NCBI GenBank assembly: GCA_003248315.1
Contig: QKWM01000004.1
Location: 620,001 to 684,000, forward strand
Reading direction: 5' to 3'
DNA: 64,000 bases
Source: Streptomyces sp. SW4
Lineage (GTDB): Bacteria > Actinomycetota > Actinomycetes > Streptomycetales > Streptomycetaceae
Positions 48,716 to 62,539 of this stretch are shown piece after piece. The notes beneath the pieces are model-generated. The model was not told the origin of the DNA. It worked only from the letters and a program-made list of their open reading frames with translations, and searched no databases. Both the position numbers and the translations under genes were made by a program. Position 1 is the stretch's first letter. The number at the start of each line of letters is the position of its first letter.

Positions 48716-49312
48716 TCAGCTCGCCGCCGCGCCGACCACCTCCGGGATGCGGAACGGCTTGCCGCACCCTCCGCACACGATCGGCGCCTGGGCCAGCACG
48801 GACGGGACGACCCGTACGTTGCGGCCGCAGTCGCAGACCGCCTTCACGCGGACCCCGCCCCCGGAGGAGCCGTGGCGGGCGGCCGGACCGCGGAAGGTGC
48901 GGGCCGAGTCCGTCGCCGTCGCGGCGGTGTGGGCCTTCAGGGCGCGCTGGAGGCGTTCGATCGTCGGGCGGTAGCGCCGCTTGGCCTCGGGGCTGAGCGT
49001 GACCAGGGAGAAACCGCTGCTCGGGTGCGGCTCCTCGGGGTGGTCCAGGCCCAGCTCCTCGGCGATCGCGAGGAACCGTCGGTTGTGGTAGCGGCCGGCG
49101 CGGGAGGTGTCGCGGACTCCGCGCGCTGCGGCGATGCCGTGGACTGCCTCATGGAGCAGTCGCTCGAAGGAGAGCTCGTGCCCGCAGGCGGACGACGACT
49201 CTCCGATCAGGGATTCGGGCGCGGCAAGATCCGGCAGCTCGGGGTGGTGCCGCTGAATGTCGGCCCACGCCTGCGCCAGCTCTGCGGCGAGAACAGGTGG
49301 TGTCGTGCTCAC
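48716..49312 (-). CDS. SprT-like putative zinc metallopeptidase
   Basis: 198 residues. SprT-like domain with metal-binding HEAVHGIAAARGVRDTSRAG and RYHNRRFLAIAEELGL, the second providing the third ligand; followed by a C-terminal zinc ribbon CDCGRNVRV ... CGGCGKPFRI. The active-site motif is HExxH-like with V before the second His (HEAVH). Relatives of SPRTN cleave DNA-protein cross-links, but bacterial family members are uncharacterised. GTG/ATG start 49312. Intact. Confidence 0.8.
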   Translation of the reverse strand: MSTTPPVLAAELAQAWADIQRHHPELPDLAAPESLIGESSSACGHELSFERLLHEAVHGIAAARGVRDTSRAGRYHNRRFLAIAEELGLDHPEEPHPSSGFSLVTLSPEAKRRYRPTIERLQRALKAHTAATATDSARTFRGPAARHGSSGGGVRVKAVCDCGRNVRVVPSVLAQAPIVCGGCGKPFRIPEVVGAAAS

Positions 49313-49481
49313 GTAATGACAACGAGCCGGGGTGCCGCTGTGTTCCTATTCCGGGGCATCCCAAATAATTTGCTCGTACCCGTCAGTTTTCGTTGATGCG
49401 TCCCGACGAGGGCGGGTGCGCTGATCTGCGGAGAAGCCTCGCAGCTCGTACCAAGGTGGTGCGTAGTCCACCGTACGCGCC

Positions 49482-49504
49482 CGCGCGTAGGCCCCCTACG
49501 CGCG
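49482..49504. terminator. Hairpin downstream region of proS
   Basis: CGCGCGTAG (49482-49490) and CTACGCGCG (49496-49504) form a 9-bp stem with a 5-base loop, about 70 bases past the proS stop in the 260-base gap before the SprT-like gene. Could be the proS terminator. Confidence 0.55.
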
Positions 49505-49573
49505 CCGGGGTGGCTGTGCGCGGCCGGTGCGCAAGGGGCGTTTCGGCCGCGTCCGCGCCGGAAGGGGCCCTCC

Positions 49574-51195
<1,622 letters not shown>

Positions 51196-51197
51196 CT

Positions 51198-52054
51198 ATG
51201 ACACCTGTGCTCGCGCGGCAGCACCTCACGCACGCCGGGGCGGCGCCCCGCGTGGACCCGCGTGCACGCGCGCGTGACTGGTCCGAGATACAGGAGCGGA
51301 TGCTCGTCCCGCTCTACGAGGCCGTCTACGAGCGACTCGGCGTGGGCTCCGGCACCCGGCTGCTGGGGCTGGGCTGCGGCTCCGGCCTGGCCCTGCTGAT
51401 GGCCGCCTCACGGGGCGCCGCGGTCACCGGTGTCGACGCCGGCGGCCCCGAACGCCTCGCTCTCGCGCGGGAGCGGCTGGCGCCGCAGGCGTGGGACACG
51501 CGCGCGCGTGGCGGGAGCCGGGTCGTCGAGGGCTCGCCGCGCGACGCGGACGACCCCGGGAGCCGGCGTTCACGGTGGTGACCGCCTTCGAGCCGATCGG
51601 GTGCCTGGCGGGCGACTCGGAGGGGCTGGGCGAGCTGCTCACCGAGGCCACACCGCTCGCCGAGCGCGGGGCGCCGGTCGTCCTGGCCGGCTGGGGACCT
51701 CCGGAGCGGTGCGCGACGACGTCCGTGCTGCGGGTGGCCACCAAGCTGGCGGATCCGATGCGCAGCGCCGGCAGCTGGCGTCCCGCGCTCCGCGACGACC
51801 TGGAGGAGGTCGCCCAGCGGGCCGGGCTCCGGCCGGACGGCTCGGGCCGGGTGGCGTGCCCCTTCGGCTACGCGGACGTCGGCAGCGCGGTGCGCGGGCT
51901 GCTGTCGACGGGGCTGTTCGACGCGGCGATCGCGGCGACGGACGGGGAGCAGGTGGACAAGGAGCTGACCGAGGCGCTCCACCCGCATCAGCGGCGGGAC
52001 GGGACGGTGTGGATGCCGAACGTGTTCCGCTACCTGATCGCCCGGACGCCCTGA
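51198..52054 (+). CDS. Class I SAM-dependent methyltransferase-like protein, one frameshift
   Basis: About 285 residues. Rossmann methyltransferase motif I GTRLLGLGCGSGLALLMAAS (GxGxG) and acidic loop VTGVDAGGPERLALARERL; post-motif FTVVTAFEPIGCLAGDSE. The C-terminal half (CPFGYADVGSAVRGLLSTGL) matches actinobacterial ubiE-like proteins of unknown substrate. One base is missing near 51558. ATG 51198 (MTPVLARQHLTHA) chosen; no strong ribosome site. Divergent from proS. Followed by a 17-bp tandem repeat. Confidence 0.8.
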
Positions 52055-52107
52055 CCGACGGAGGGCGCACCGGGGCCCGCTCACGCAGGGACGGCCCTGC
52101 GTCGCGT

Positions 52108-52226
52108 CCGGAGCCCGACGAGGGCCGGAGCCCGGTGAGGGCCGGAGCCCGGTGAGGGCCGGAGCCCGGTGAGGGCCGGAGCACGGTGAGGGCCGGAGCA
52201 CGGCGAGGGCCGGAGCCCGGTGAGGT
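52108..52226. repeat. Seven tandem copies of a 17-bp repeat
   Basis: Unit CCGGAGCCCGGTGAGGG (17 bp) occurs seven times without gaps (7 x 17 = 119 bp), with a few substitutions: GACGAGGG in copy 1, GCACGG in copies 5 and 6, and a T at the end of copy 7. It lies between the methyltransferase stop and the ftsH stop (convergent genes), is likely variable in copy number, and may form part of the intergenic terminator. Confidence 0.9.
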
Positions 52227-52248
52227 GACGTAGGCGGCCTCGCCGCCC

Positions 52249-54204
52249 CTAGTCCCGGGGGCCTTCCTTCGTCAGGCGTGTGATGCCGGCGATGCGGTAC
52301 GCCTCGGTCTCGTCCAGTGTCTCGGCGGCCAGCAACGCCTCGGCCAGGGCGTCCAGTTGCCCGCGGTGGTCGCGCAGCTTGCGGCAGGCCTCGGCGTAGC
52401 ACTCGTCGACGACCCGGCGCATCTCGCCGTCGATCGCGTCGAGGGTCCCGGGCGCGGCGGCGAGCCCGTAGGCCTGCTGGGCGTCGCCCGGCAGGGCGGA
52501 CAGCCGGCCGACCTGCTCGCTCATGCCCCAGCGGGCGACCATGCCGCGGGCGATGCGGGTGACCTGTTCCAGGTCGCTCTCCGAACCGGTGGTGATCACG
52601 CCGTAGACGACCTGCTCGGCCGCCATGCCGCCGAGCGCGCCGATGATCCGGCCGCGCAGGTACTCCTCCGTGTACGCGTACTTGTCCGAGTCCGGCGTCG
52701 ACAGCGTCACGCCGAGCGCCCGGCCGCGCGGCACGATGGTGATCTTGCGGACCGGGTCGGCGCCCGGCTGCAGCATGCCCAGCAGGGCGTGGCCGCTCTC
52801 GTGGTAGGCGGTGCGCCGGCGTTCCTCCTCGGGCATCACCAGCGCGCGTTCGGCGCCCAGTTGGACCTTCTCCAGCGCGTCGGAGAAGTCGGCCCCCGTC
52901 ACGCGGGACTGCCGGCGTTTGACGGCGAGGAGGGCGGCCTCGTTGGCGAGGTTGGCGAGTTCGGCGCCGGTCATGCCCGGCGTCGTCCGGGCGACCCGGT
53001 CGAGGTCGACGTCGTCGGCGAGCGGGATCTGCCGGGTGTGGATGCGCAGGATCGCCGCCCGCCCGTCCCGGTCCGGCGGCGAGACGGTGACGACCCGGTC
53101 GAAGCGGCCCGGGCGGGTCAGCGCCGGGTCCAGGATGTCGGCGCGGTTGGTGGCGGCGACGACGACCACGCCCTCGGCGCCGGAGAAGCCGTCCATCTCG
53201 GTGAGGATCTGGTTGAGCGTCTGCTCGCGCTCGTCGTGGCCGCCCGTCGCGGCGCCGCCGCCGCGGGCCCGGCCGATGGTGTCGATCTCGTCGATGAAGA
53301 CGATGGACGGCGCCACCTTGCGTGCCTCGGCGAACAGCTCCCGCACCCGGGAGGCGCCCACGCCGACGATCATCTCGATGAACTCGGAGGCCGACGCCGA
53401 GAAGAACGGCACCCCGGCCTCCCCCGCCACCGCCCGGGCGAGCAGTGTCTTGCCGGTGCCGGGCGGGCCGGAGAGCAGGACCCCGCGGGGCATCTTGGCG
53501 CCCATCCGGCGGTAGGCGTCGGGGTTCCTCAGGAAGTCGACGACGTCGTTGAGCTCGCCCTCCACCTCGTCGATGCCGGCCACGTCCGCGAACGTCGTGC
53601 GCTGCCGGCCGGGTTCCAGCTCGACCGGCTTGGGCGGCGCCTTGCGGCCGAGCATGCCGCCCATTCCGCCGGGGCCGCCGCCCATCGCCCGGCTCATCCG
53701 CCGCGCGACGACGATCCACAGGACCACCAGGAGCAGCATCGGCGCCAGCGCGATCAGCAGGTTGGCCAGGAAACTGCGCTGCTGGACGACCGGTTCGGCG
53801 GTGACGGTCACATCGTGCCGGGTCAGGTCCTGCCACAGCTGGTCGTCGGCGAAGGTCGGCCGCTCGGTGGTGAACTTGGTGTAGCTGCCGCCCCCATCGG
53901 GGTCGTCCCGGGCCTTGCGCAGCTGGCCCTGGATCGCGTCGCCCTTGGCGTAGATCTTGCTGACGTTGCCCGCCTCGACCTGCTTGGTGAACTCGGTGTA
54001 CGAGATCGTCGGCTCGTCGCCCTCGTTGAAGAACGACAGCACGAGGTTGGCGACGAGGTAGACGACCAGGGCGGCCAGGATCAGGCCCCACCAGCCGCCG
54101 CGCATCCTCCGGCCGCCCGGCGGCGGTTTGGGGGGCTCGTCGGGCGTGCCCTCGGTGCGCCAGGGCGGCTCGGGGGCCCGGCGTGGCGGGGACGGGTTGG
54201 TCAT
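52249..54204 (-). CDS. ftsH: ATP-dependent zinc metalloprotease FtsH
   Basis: 651 residues, membrane-anchored hexameric AAA+ protease. Two membrane helices flank an extracytoplasmic loop: [20 protein letters not shown] and [23 protein letters not shown]+ module: [20 protein letters not shown] (Walker A), [17 protein letters not shown] (Walker B), [20 protein letters not shown] (sensor and Arg finger). Zinc site [12 protein letters not shown] (HExxH) and the third ligand region [19 protein letters not shown] 54204. Intact, longest uninterrupted frame in this half of the window. Degrades membrane and unfolded proteins. Confidence 0.96.
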   Translation of the reverse strand: MTNPSPPRRAPEPPWRTEGTPDEPPKPPPGGRRMRGGWWGLILAALVVYLVANLVLSFFNEGDEPTISYTEFTKQVEAGNVSKIYAKGDAIQGQLRKARDDPDGGGSYTKFTTERPTFADDQLWQDLTRHDVTVTAEPVVQQRSFLANLLIALAPMLLLVVLWIVVARRMSRAMGGGPGGMGGMLGRKAPPKPVELEPGRQRTTFADVAGIDEVEGELNDVVDFLRNPDAYRRMGAKMPRGVLLSGPPGTGKTLLARAVAGEAGVPFFSASASEFIEMIVGVGASRVRELFAEARKVAPSIVFIDEIDTIGRARGGGAATGGHDEREQTLNQILTEMDGFSGAEGVVVVAATNRADILDPALTRPGRFDRVVTVSPPDRDGRAAILRIHTRQIPLADDVDLDRVARTTPGMTGAELANLANEAALLAVKRRQSRVTGADFSDALEKVQLGAERALVMPEEERRRTAYHESGHALLGMLQPGADPVRKITIVPRGRALGVTLSTPDSDKYAYTEEYLRGRIIGALGGMAAEQVVYGVITTGSESDLEQVTRIARGMVARWGMSEQVGRLSALPGDAQQAYGLAAAPGTLDAIDGEMRRVVDECYAEACRKLRDHRGQLDALAEALLAAETLDETEAYRIAGITRLTKEGPRD

Positions 54205-54247
54205 ATCCGGACGTTACGCCAGGAAAGACGCGCGGGCATGCGCGTGT

Positions 54248-54299
54248 ACGGCACCGGGGGTGCCCCACGCCCGGAAGCGCGGGGCACCCCCGGTGCCGT
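54248..54299. terminator. Very strong hairpin between ffh and ftsH
   Basis: A perfect 19-bp inverted repeat (ACGGCACCGGGGGTGCCCC at 54248-54266, complement at 54281-54299) with a 14-base loop that can extend the stem further. It stands 24 bases past the ffh stop and 44 bases before the ftsH start, insulating the two. Confidence 0.85.
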
Positions 54300-54322
54300 G
54301 TCGCGGTGGACGGTGCGAACCG

Positions 54323-55873
54323 TCAGCCCATGAACTTCTTGAACTCGTCCGGCAGCTCGAAGTCCTTGCCGCCCTGCTGCGGGAGGTTGAACGCGCCGCC
54401 GTTCTGCGCGGCGGCGGCCCGGCGGGCGGCGGCCTCCTGCTCCTGCTGCTTGCGCTTCATCGGGTTGCCGGAGCGCTGCTTGCCCTTGGCCTGCTTCTGC
54501 TTCTTCTTCGTCCGGCCGGGCCCGCCGCCCATGCCCGGCATCCCCGGCATACCGGGCATGCCGCCGCCCTGGGCCATGCGGGACATCATCTTGCGGGCCT
54601 CGAAGAACCGCTCGACCAGGCCCTTGACCGCGCTGACGTCGACACCGGAACCCTTGGCGATACGGGCCCGGCGGGAGCCGTTGATGATCGTCGGGTCCTG
54701 GCGCTCGGCCGGGGTCATCGACTTGATGATGGCGGCCGTGCGGTCGACGTCCCGCTCGTCCAGGTTGTTGATCTGGTCCTTGATCTGGCCCATGCCGGGC
54801 AGCATGCCGAGCAGCTTGGAGATGGAGCCCATCTTGCGGACCTGCTCCATCTGGGCCAGGAAGTCGTCCAGGGTGAAGTCCTGGCCCTTCTTCGACGCCA
54901 GCTTGGAGGCCATCTTCTCGGCCTCTTCCTGGCTGAACGTCTTCTCCGCCTGCTCGATCAGGGTGAGCAGGTCACCCATGTCGAGGATGCGGGAGGCCAT
55001 CCGGTCCGGGTGGAAGGCGTCGAAGTCGTCGAGCTTCTCACCAGCCGACGCGAACATGATCGGCTTGCCGGTGACCTGGCGGATCGACAGGGCCGCACCA
55101 CCGCGGGCGTCGCCGTCCAGCTTGGACAGCACCACGCCGTCGAAGCCGACGCCGTCGCGGAAGGCCTCGGCGGTGTTGACCGCGTCCTGACCGATCATCG
55201 CGTCGACGACGAAGAGGATCTCGTCGGGCGAGACCGCGTCCCGGATGTCCGCGGCCTGCTGCATCATCTCCTGGTCGATGCCGAGGCGGCCGGCGGTGTC
55301 GACGATGACGATGTCGTGGACCTTGGACTTCGCGTAGTCGAGCGAGTCCTTGGCGACCTTCACCGGGTCGCCGACGCCGTTGCCCGGCTCGGGTGCGTAG
55401 ACGGCGACGCCGGCGCGCTCGGCGACGACGCTGAGCTGGTTGACGGCGTTGGGGCGCTGGAGGTCGCAGGCGACCAGCAGCGGCGAGTGGCCCTGGTCCT
55501 TGAGCCACTTGCCGAGCTTGCCCGCGAGGGTGGTCTTGCCGGCACCCTGCAGACCGGCCAGCAGGATCACGGTCGGCGGCTGCTTGGCGAAGCGCAGCCG
55601 CCGGGTCTCGCCGCCGAGGATGGTGATCAGTTCCTCGTTGACGATCTTGAGGACCTGCTGGGCGGGGTTCAGCGCCTTGGAGACCTCGGCACCGAGGGCG
55701 CGCTCCTTGACGTTCTTGATGAACGCCCGGACGACGGGCAGGGCCACGTCCGCCTCGAGGAGCGCGATGCGGATCTCCCGCGCGGTGGCGTCGATGTCCG
55801 CTTCGGAGAGCCGCCCCTTGCCGCGCAGGTTCTTGAAAGTCGCTGACAGGCGATCGGAGAGAGTGTCGAACAC
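54323..55873 (-). CDS. ffh: Signal recognition particle protein Ffh
   Basis: 516 residues. SRP54 GTPase that delivers nascent membrane proteins with the 4.5S RNA. N domain MFDTLSDRLSATFKNLRGKG; G domain LLAGLQGAGKTTLAGKLGKW (G1), ACDLQRPNAVNQL (G2), VDTAGRLGID (G3), LSKLDGDARGGAAL (G4 region); M domain LDDFLAQMEQVRKMGSISKL and a Met-rich C-terminus (GGGMPGMPGMPGMGG). GTG 55873. Intact. Separated from ftsH by a 19-bp hairpin and from glnD by about 260 bases. Confidence 0.97.
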   Translation of the reverse strand: MFDTLSDRLSATFKNLRGKGRLSEADIDATAREIRIALLEADVALPVVRAFIKNVKERALGAEVSKALNPAQQVLKIVNEELITILGGETRRLRFAKQPPTVILLAGLQGAGKTTLAGKLGKWLKDQGHSPLLVACDLQRPNAVNQLSVVAERAGVAVYAPEPGNGVGDPVKVAKDSLDYAKSKVHDIVIVDTAGRLGIDQEMMQQAADIRDAVSPDEILFVVDAMIGQDAVNTAEAFRDGVGFDGVVLSKLDGDARGGAALSIRQVTGKPIMFASAGEKLDDFDAFHPDRMASRILDMGDLLTLIEQAEKTFSQEEAEKMASKLASKKGQDFTLDDFLAQMEQVRKMGSISKLLGMLPGMGQIKDQINNLDERDVDRTAAIIKSMTPAERQDPTIINGSRRARIAKGSGVDVSAVKGLVERFFEARKMMSRMAQGGGMPGMPGMPGMGGGPGRTKKKQKQAKGKQRSGNPMKRKQQEQEAAARRAAAAQNGGAFNLPQQGGKDFELPDEFKKFMG

Positions 55874-56130
55874 GGCGCTCGCGGTCCTCGGGGTCGGTGA
55901 CAGGCTGGGAATCGCCCTCCAGGGTATCCCGGACGCACGGGAACGGTGCCCGGCCCGGCACCGGATCCGGGAACGCGCCCGGCTCACGGCCCGCCGGCCG
56001 GCGCACGCCGGGCTCCGGCGGCCGCCCGGCGCGCGGGCACACCGAAGCCGCAGGCCGCCGAGCGTGGCCGCGCCGCGGGAGGGCGCATCGACAGCGCAGG
56101 CCGGGGCCCGCAGCCGGACGGCGGCCCGCC

Positions 56131-58558
56131 TCACCCCTGTAGCGCATCCTCCAGCGTCCGGGTCACCGCCGCGGCCTCCTCCCCGGCAGGGGGGATCCGT
56201 CCGGCCCGGTGACGTAGAACGCGTCGACCGCGTTCGCCCCCAGCGTCGAGACGTGGGCGCTGCGCACCCGCACGCCCGCCGTCTCCAGCGCCCGCCCGAT
56301 GCGGAACAGCAGGCCGGGGGCGTCCTGGGCGCGGACCTCGAAGACCGTGGCGTGCCGGGAGGCCGCCGGGGCGACCGTCACCCGGGCGGGCGGCGCGACC
56401 ACGCCCCGGCGGCGCGGGTAGGCGGCGTCCCGTTCGGCGAGCCGGCCGGCGATGTCGAGGGACCCGTCGAGGGCACGGACGAGGTCGGAGCGCAGCCGCG
56501 CGGCCTGCGGCAGGGAGCCGTACTCGGCGGCGACCCGCCACTGCAGCAGCAGCACGGACCCCTCGACGCCGTCCGGCAGCGGCAGGGCGCGCAGCTCGGC
56601 CGTGCGGACGGTCAGCCGGTGCAGGGCCAGCACCCCGGCGGCGGCGGGCAGCACGCCCGGCTGGTCGGGCAGGGCGATCAGCAGCTCGACGCCGAGCGGT
56701 TCCCGGTCGTCGGCCGGGCGGTCGGTCTGCGTGCGCAGCGCCAGCACGGGCCCGCCGGTGCGGAAGGCCTCGACGGCGAGCCGTTCCTGTTCGGCGGTGG
56801 GCACGGCGGCCTCGGGGCGGCGGGCGGGTCCCCGGACAGCATCGCGGAGACCCGTTTCACCAGGTCGGCGACGAGCGAACCGCGCCAGGAGGACCAGGCG
56901 GCCGGCCCGGTGGCCAGGGCGTCCGCCTCGGTGAGGGCGTGCAGCAGCTCGAGGGTGCCCGGCGTGCCGACGGCCTCGGCGACCGCGCGGACGGTGGCCG
57001 GGTCGTCGAGGTCGCGCCGGGTGGCGGTCTCGGCGAGCAGCAGATGGTGGCGTACCAGCGTGGCCACGACGTCCACGTCCGCCGGGTCGAAGCCGATGCG
57101 GGCGGCGACGTCCCGGGCGATGGTCTCGCCGGCCACGGAGTGGTCGCCGGGCCAGCCCTTGCCGATGTCGTGCAGGAGCGCGGCGACGAGGAGCAGGTCG
57201 GGGCGGTGCACACGGCGGGTGAACGCGGAGGCGCGCACGGCGGTCTCGATCAGGTGCCGGTCGACGGTCCACACGTGCACGGCGTTGCGCTGCGGGCGGC
57301 AGCGGACCCGCTCCCAGTCGGGCAGCAGCCGGGTGATCACGCCCTCGGCCTCCAGCGCCTCCCAGACCTCCACGGTGGGCCGGCCGGATCCCAGCAGCGT
57401 CACGAGCTGCTCGCGGGCCTCGGCGGGCCAGGGCGTGGGCAGCGGGCGTGCGGTGGCGGCGAGCCGCCGGACGGCGTGCGGGGAGAGGGGAGCCCGGCCT
57501 GTGCGGCGGCAGCGGCGGCGCGCAGCGGGAGGACGGGGTCGCGTTCGGGCCGGGCGGTGCGGGCGAGCACCGCCTCGCCGTCCTGCTCCACGACGCCCTC
57601 GGCGAGCGGGGACCGCTCGGCGGCCGGCTTCCCGCCGCCCAGCATGGCGCGCAGCCGGGGCCGTACGGCGCGCGAGCGCAGTACGCGCCCCACTTCGCGC
57701 CATGTGACGTCGGAGGCGTACGCGATGACGCGCGCCGCCTCGTACACCTGCCGCAGCAGGGTGTCCGCGTCCAGCAGGCCCAGTTCGGCGGCGACCTGGT
57801 CCTGCTCCTGGAGGGCCAGCCGGTCGGTGGCCCGGCCGGTGCTCAGATGGAGGGCGTCGCGGACGTCGAGCAGCCGGCGCCGGGCGTCGGCGAGGCCCTC
57901 GCGGGGTGCGTCGGCGAGCCAGGAGGCGGCGACGGCGCGCAGGGCGGTGGCGTCGCGCAGGCCGCCGCGGGCCTCCTTGAGGTCGGGTTCCAGCAGGTAC
58001 TGCAGTTCGCCGTGGCGTTCGGCGCGCTCGGCGCACAGCTCCTGGAGTTCGGGCAGCCGCCGGGGGGCCTGGTTGCGCCAGTCGGCGAGGACGGCGGTGC
58101 GCAGGCCGGCGGTCAGGCCCAGGTCGCCGGCGAGGTGGCGGGCGTCCAGCAGGCCGAGCTGGACCTTGAGGTCCTCGCCGGCGGTCCTGCGCGCCTGGGC
58201 CGGGGTGCGCACGGAGTGGTCGAGGGCGAGGCCGAGATCCCAGACCGGGTACCAGAGGCGGTCGGCGAGGGCGGCGACCGCCTGGTCGTCGCCGCCGTCG
58301 TGCAGCAGGAGCAGGTCCAGGTCGCTGCGCGGGACAGCTCGCCGCGCCCGTACCCGCCGACGGCGACCAGCGACACGCCCTTGGGCGGGCCGGCCGCGGC
58401 GGTGAACAGGCCGGCCAGCCAGGCGTCGGTCAGCTCGGCGAGGGCACCACGGCGCGGCGGCCCGGACCGCGCCCCTCGGTGAGGAGGCGCAGCCGGGCCG
58501 CCGCGTAGCCGCCGGGTCCCGAGTCCTCTGCTTCGTTCGTCACGTCCGTGCTCGTCAC
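56131..58558 (-). CDS. glnD: [Protein-PII] uridylyltransferase/adenylyltransferase GlnD, several frameshifts
   Basis: Nitrogen-sensing nucleotidyltransferase, about 815 residues when repaired. Domains in order: NT domain (VGGYGRGELS...DLDLLLLHDG, split by a break near 58335), helical linker (DARHLAGDLGLTAGLRTAVL), HD phosphohydrolase (LLVAALLHDIGKGWPGDHSV, HHLLLAETATRRDL) and two ACT domains (PLGVELLIALPDQPGVLPAA; VEDAPGLLFRIGRALETAGV-like). Breaks near 58445, 58335, 57490, 56825 and 56190. GTG 58558. Downstream of glnK; in streptomycetes GlnD modifies the PII protein and contributes to nitrogen signalling. Confidence 0.93.
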
Positions 58559-58583
58559 CCGGCGGCTCCTGTTCGTCCGTGTG

Positions 58584-60266
<1,683 letters not shown>

Positions 60267-60394
60267 CGGCGTCTCCTCGTCGTTGGTACGGCCCGTGCGG
60301 GCGAAGCCTGGGCGGATGCCGGAGCGGTATGAGGGGTGGGCCGGTTATGCGCCACGAGATTGGCGCAGCGCGGTTTCGGTGGAAGCCCCTCGTT

Positions 60395-60430
60395 GTTTCG
60401 CCGCCGTGACGAAGGCGCCGGGTGTGTTAC
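60395..60430 (-). promoter_or_regulatory. GlnR-like operator ahead of amtB
   Basis: On the minus strand the sequence reads GTAAC-acaccc-GGCGC at 60430-60415 and GTCAC-ggcggc-GAAAC at 60410-60395, i.e. the GTnAC-n6-GaAAC pattern of GlnR boxes, with the first box degenerate. GlnR is the activator of amtB-glnK-glnD in streptomycetes under nitrogen limitation. Binding is inferred from the motif and location. Confidence 0.7.
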
Positions 60431-60490
60431 GCGTCGGTGAACTGCGGGGTGCGCGGCCGGGCGGGCGTGGCCGGGACGCCCGCACACGCG

Positions 60491-60569
60491 GGCCGGCCGC
60501 GGCCGGCCTTCCGATGACCTGGCATGGGGGAGCCGAGTCGGGCAGTTCGGGAGGGCCGGCCGCGGCCGG
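60491..60569 (-). terminator. Repeated palindrome downstream of nsdA
   Basis: The self-complementary GGCCGGCCGCGGCCGG occurs at 60491-60506 and again at 60554-60569, 20 bases past the nsdA stop. Each copy forms a hairpin-like duplex and the two can pair with one another. Likely an nsdA terminator ahead of the amtB control region. Confidence 0.5.
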
Positions 60570-60588
60570 GGCTCGCGGGTGAGGCGGG

Positions 60589-62081
60589 TCAGACCGCCTC
60601 GGCGCTCTCCGGCAGTTCGCCGGCGAGCCGCTCGGTGAGGTCCACGACCTCGGCGAGGTCGCCGAAGTCGCGCACGGCCGTGTCGACCGTCTTGCGGATA
60701 CGGGTGTTGACGCGCTCGGAGCGGACCTTCTTGGCGATGCCCATCGCCTCGGTGACGAGGGAGGTGCTCTGCTCCGGTTCCCTGCGCAGCAGGTGCACGG
60801 TGGCCATGCCGATCAGGTTCAGCGCGTACGACCGCTGGTGCTCGTGGTCGTCGGCGAACAGCTCCACGGCCCGGCGCATCAGCGGTTCGGCCAGGGACGC
60901 GTACGTGGGGCTGCGGCCGGCGACATAGGCGAGGTCGCGGAAGGAGTGGCTGTTCTCGCCGTACAGCTCGGCCTCGGAGAAGAAGCGGATCCAGTCGGGG
61001 TCCGGCTCGTCCCACTCGTCGGCCTCGGCGAAGGTGTCCTCGGCCATCCGCACGGCCCGCTTGCACCGGCCGGGCTGGCCCATGTTGGCGTAGGCGCGGG
61101 CCTCCATCGCATACAGCATGGCCTGGGTGCGCGGGCTGGCGCAGTCCCGGCTGCCGTACTGGGCGAGGTGGATGAGCTCCAGGGCGTCCTCGGGCCGGCC
61201 GAGGTGGATCATCTGGCGGCTCATGCTGGACAGGATGTACGAGCCGAGCGGCCGGTCGCCGGCCTCCTTCGCGGCGTGCAGGGCGAGCACGAAGTACTTC
61301 TGCGCCGTGGGCTGCAGCCCGATGTCGTACGACATCCAGCCGGCCAGCTCGGCCAGCTCGGCGGCGACCTTGAACAGCTTGGTGCGGGTGGGCCCGGACT
61401 GCGGTTCCTGCAGGAGGTCGGTCACCTCGTGCAGCTGGCCGACGACGGCCTTGCGGCGCAGGCCGCCGCCACACTGGGCGTCCCACCGCCGGAACATGAC
61501 GGTGGTGGCCTCCAGCAGGTCCAGCTCGGGCTTGGACAGGCGGCCACGCGCGCGCGTGGTGGGCGCGGGCTCGGGGTCCTGCCCCGGGGAGGGAGGCGTG
61601 GGGACCAGCCAGCGCTGCATGGGCTCGATGAGGGACGGGCCCGCGGAGAGGGCCAGCGAGGTCCCGAGGAAGCCGCGCCGCGCCAGCATCAGGTCGCTGC
61701 GCGAGAACTCGCTGAGCAGGGCCACGGTCTGCGGGCCCGTCCAGGGCAGGTCGACGCCGGTCGCGGACGGTGACGGGCGGCTGGCGCGCAGGCCCAGGTC
61801 CTCGACGGAGACGACGACGCCGAAACGCTCGGAGAACAGCTCGGACAGGATCCGGGGATCGGCTCGCGCGGGTTCTCGCCGTCGAGCCAGCGGCGCACCC
61901 GGGAGGTGTCCGTGGAGATGTGGTTGGCGCCGAGCCGCCGGGCGCGGCGGTTGACCTGGCGGGCCAGCTCGCCCTTGGACCAGCCGCTGCGCACGAACCA
62001 GGAGGTGAGCAGCTCGTTGGGGCGCTTGTCAGCCGGCGTGGCGCTGCCGGCGCCCGTCCCGCTACCGCCGTTGCCGCTCAC
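60589..62081 (-). CDS. nsdA: NsdA, TPR-rich negative regulator of sporulation and antibiotic production, one frameshift
   Basis: About 500 residues. NsdA represses sporulation and antibiotic synthesis in S. coelicolor and relatives. The N-terminus has an HTH-like region (FVRSGWSKGELARQVNRRAR, HISTDTSRVRRWLDGENPRE); the remainder is tetratricopeptide-like helices: LFKVAAELAELAGWMSYDIG, KYFVLALHAAKEAGDRPLGS, YILSSMSRQMIHLGRPEDAL and YALNLIGMATVHLLRREPEQ. A base missing near 61860 breaks the frame. GTG 62081. Adjacent to amtB as in S. coelicolor. Confidence 0.9.
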
Positions 62082-62539
62082 TGGAACGCCCCCATCCCTG
62101 CTTCAGTGCCCGTCGCCGAGTGCGCCAAGCCCTATCAGGATGCCGGTGCGGCGGCCGTCCGTCCGGCGATTCTCACCCTTCGAACGGAAAGCCGAGTTGC
62201 CTCCGGCATACCCACCCGTGCATGTGCCCCAAGGCTTCGTGCACACAAAGTAATCCTACGATCACCCCTCCGGCCATGGCGATCCCGGAAACGCCACCAT
62301 TCGCCACCCCTTCGAATGAACTCACCACGCCCGCCACGCGATTCACTTGACATAGGCCAACGGGGAGTGGATGCAGCGGTGCGCTCCGGGGCGTGCGTCA
62401 CCGTCCACACAACCCGAGGTGCTTCCGGGCGCCGTCTGAACGGGGCGACGCCGGGGAGGGGAACAGGGAACCGGAAACGGAGAGTCACGCCGCGCGTCCG
62501 CTGCGTAACCACCGGTGCGTCGGACCCGTTGGAGGGGGT
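62082..62539. other. Long divergent intergenic region between nsdA and prim-pol gene
   Basis: 458 bases without a convincing gene. It is locally AT-richer around 62240-62360 and contains TTGACATAGGCC near 62350, a possible -35. Promoters of the divergent nsdA and prim-pol genes are expected here, but I see no confident pair and no RNA gene. Confidence 0.4.

Noticed and set aside
52108..52226. CRISPR array
   Set aside because: Repeats are contiguous with no spacers and no cas genes are present; it is a tandem minisatellite.
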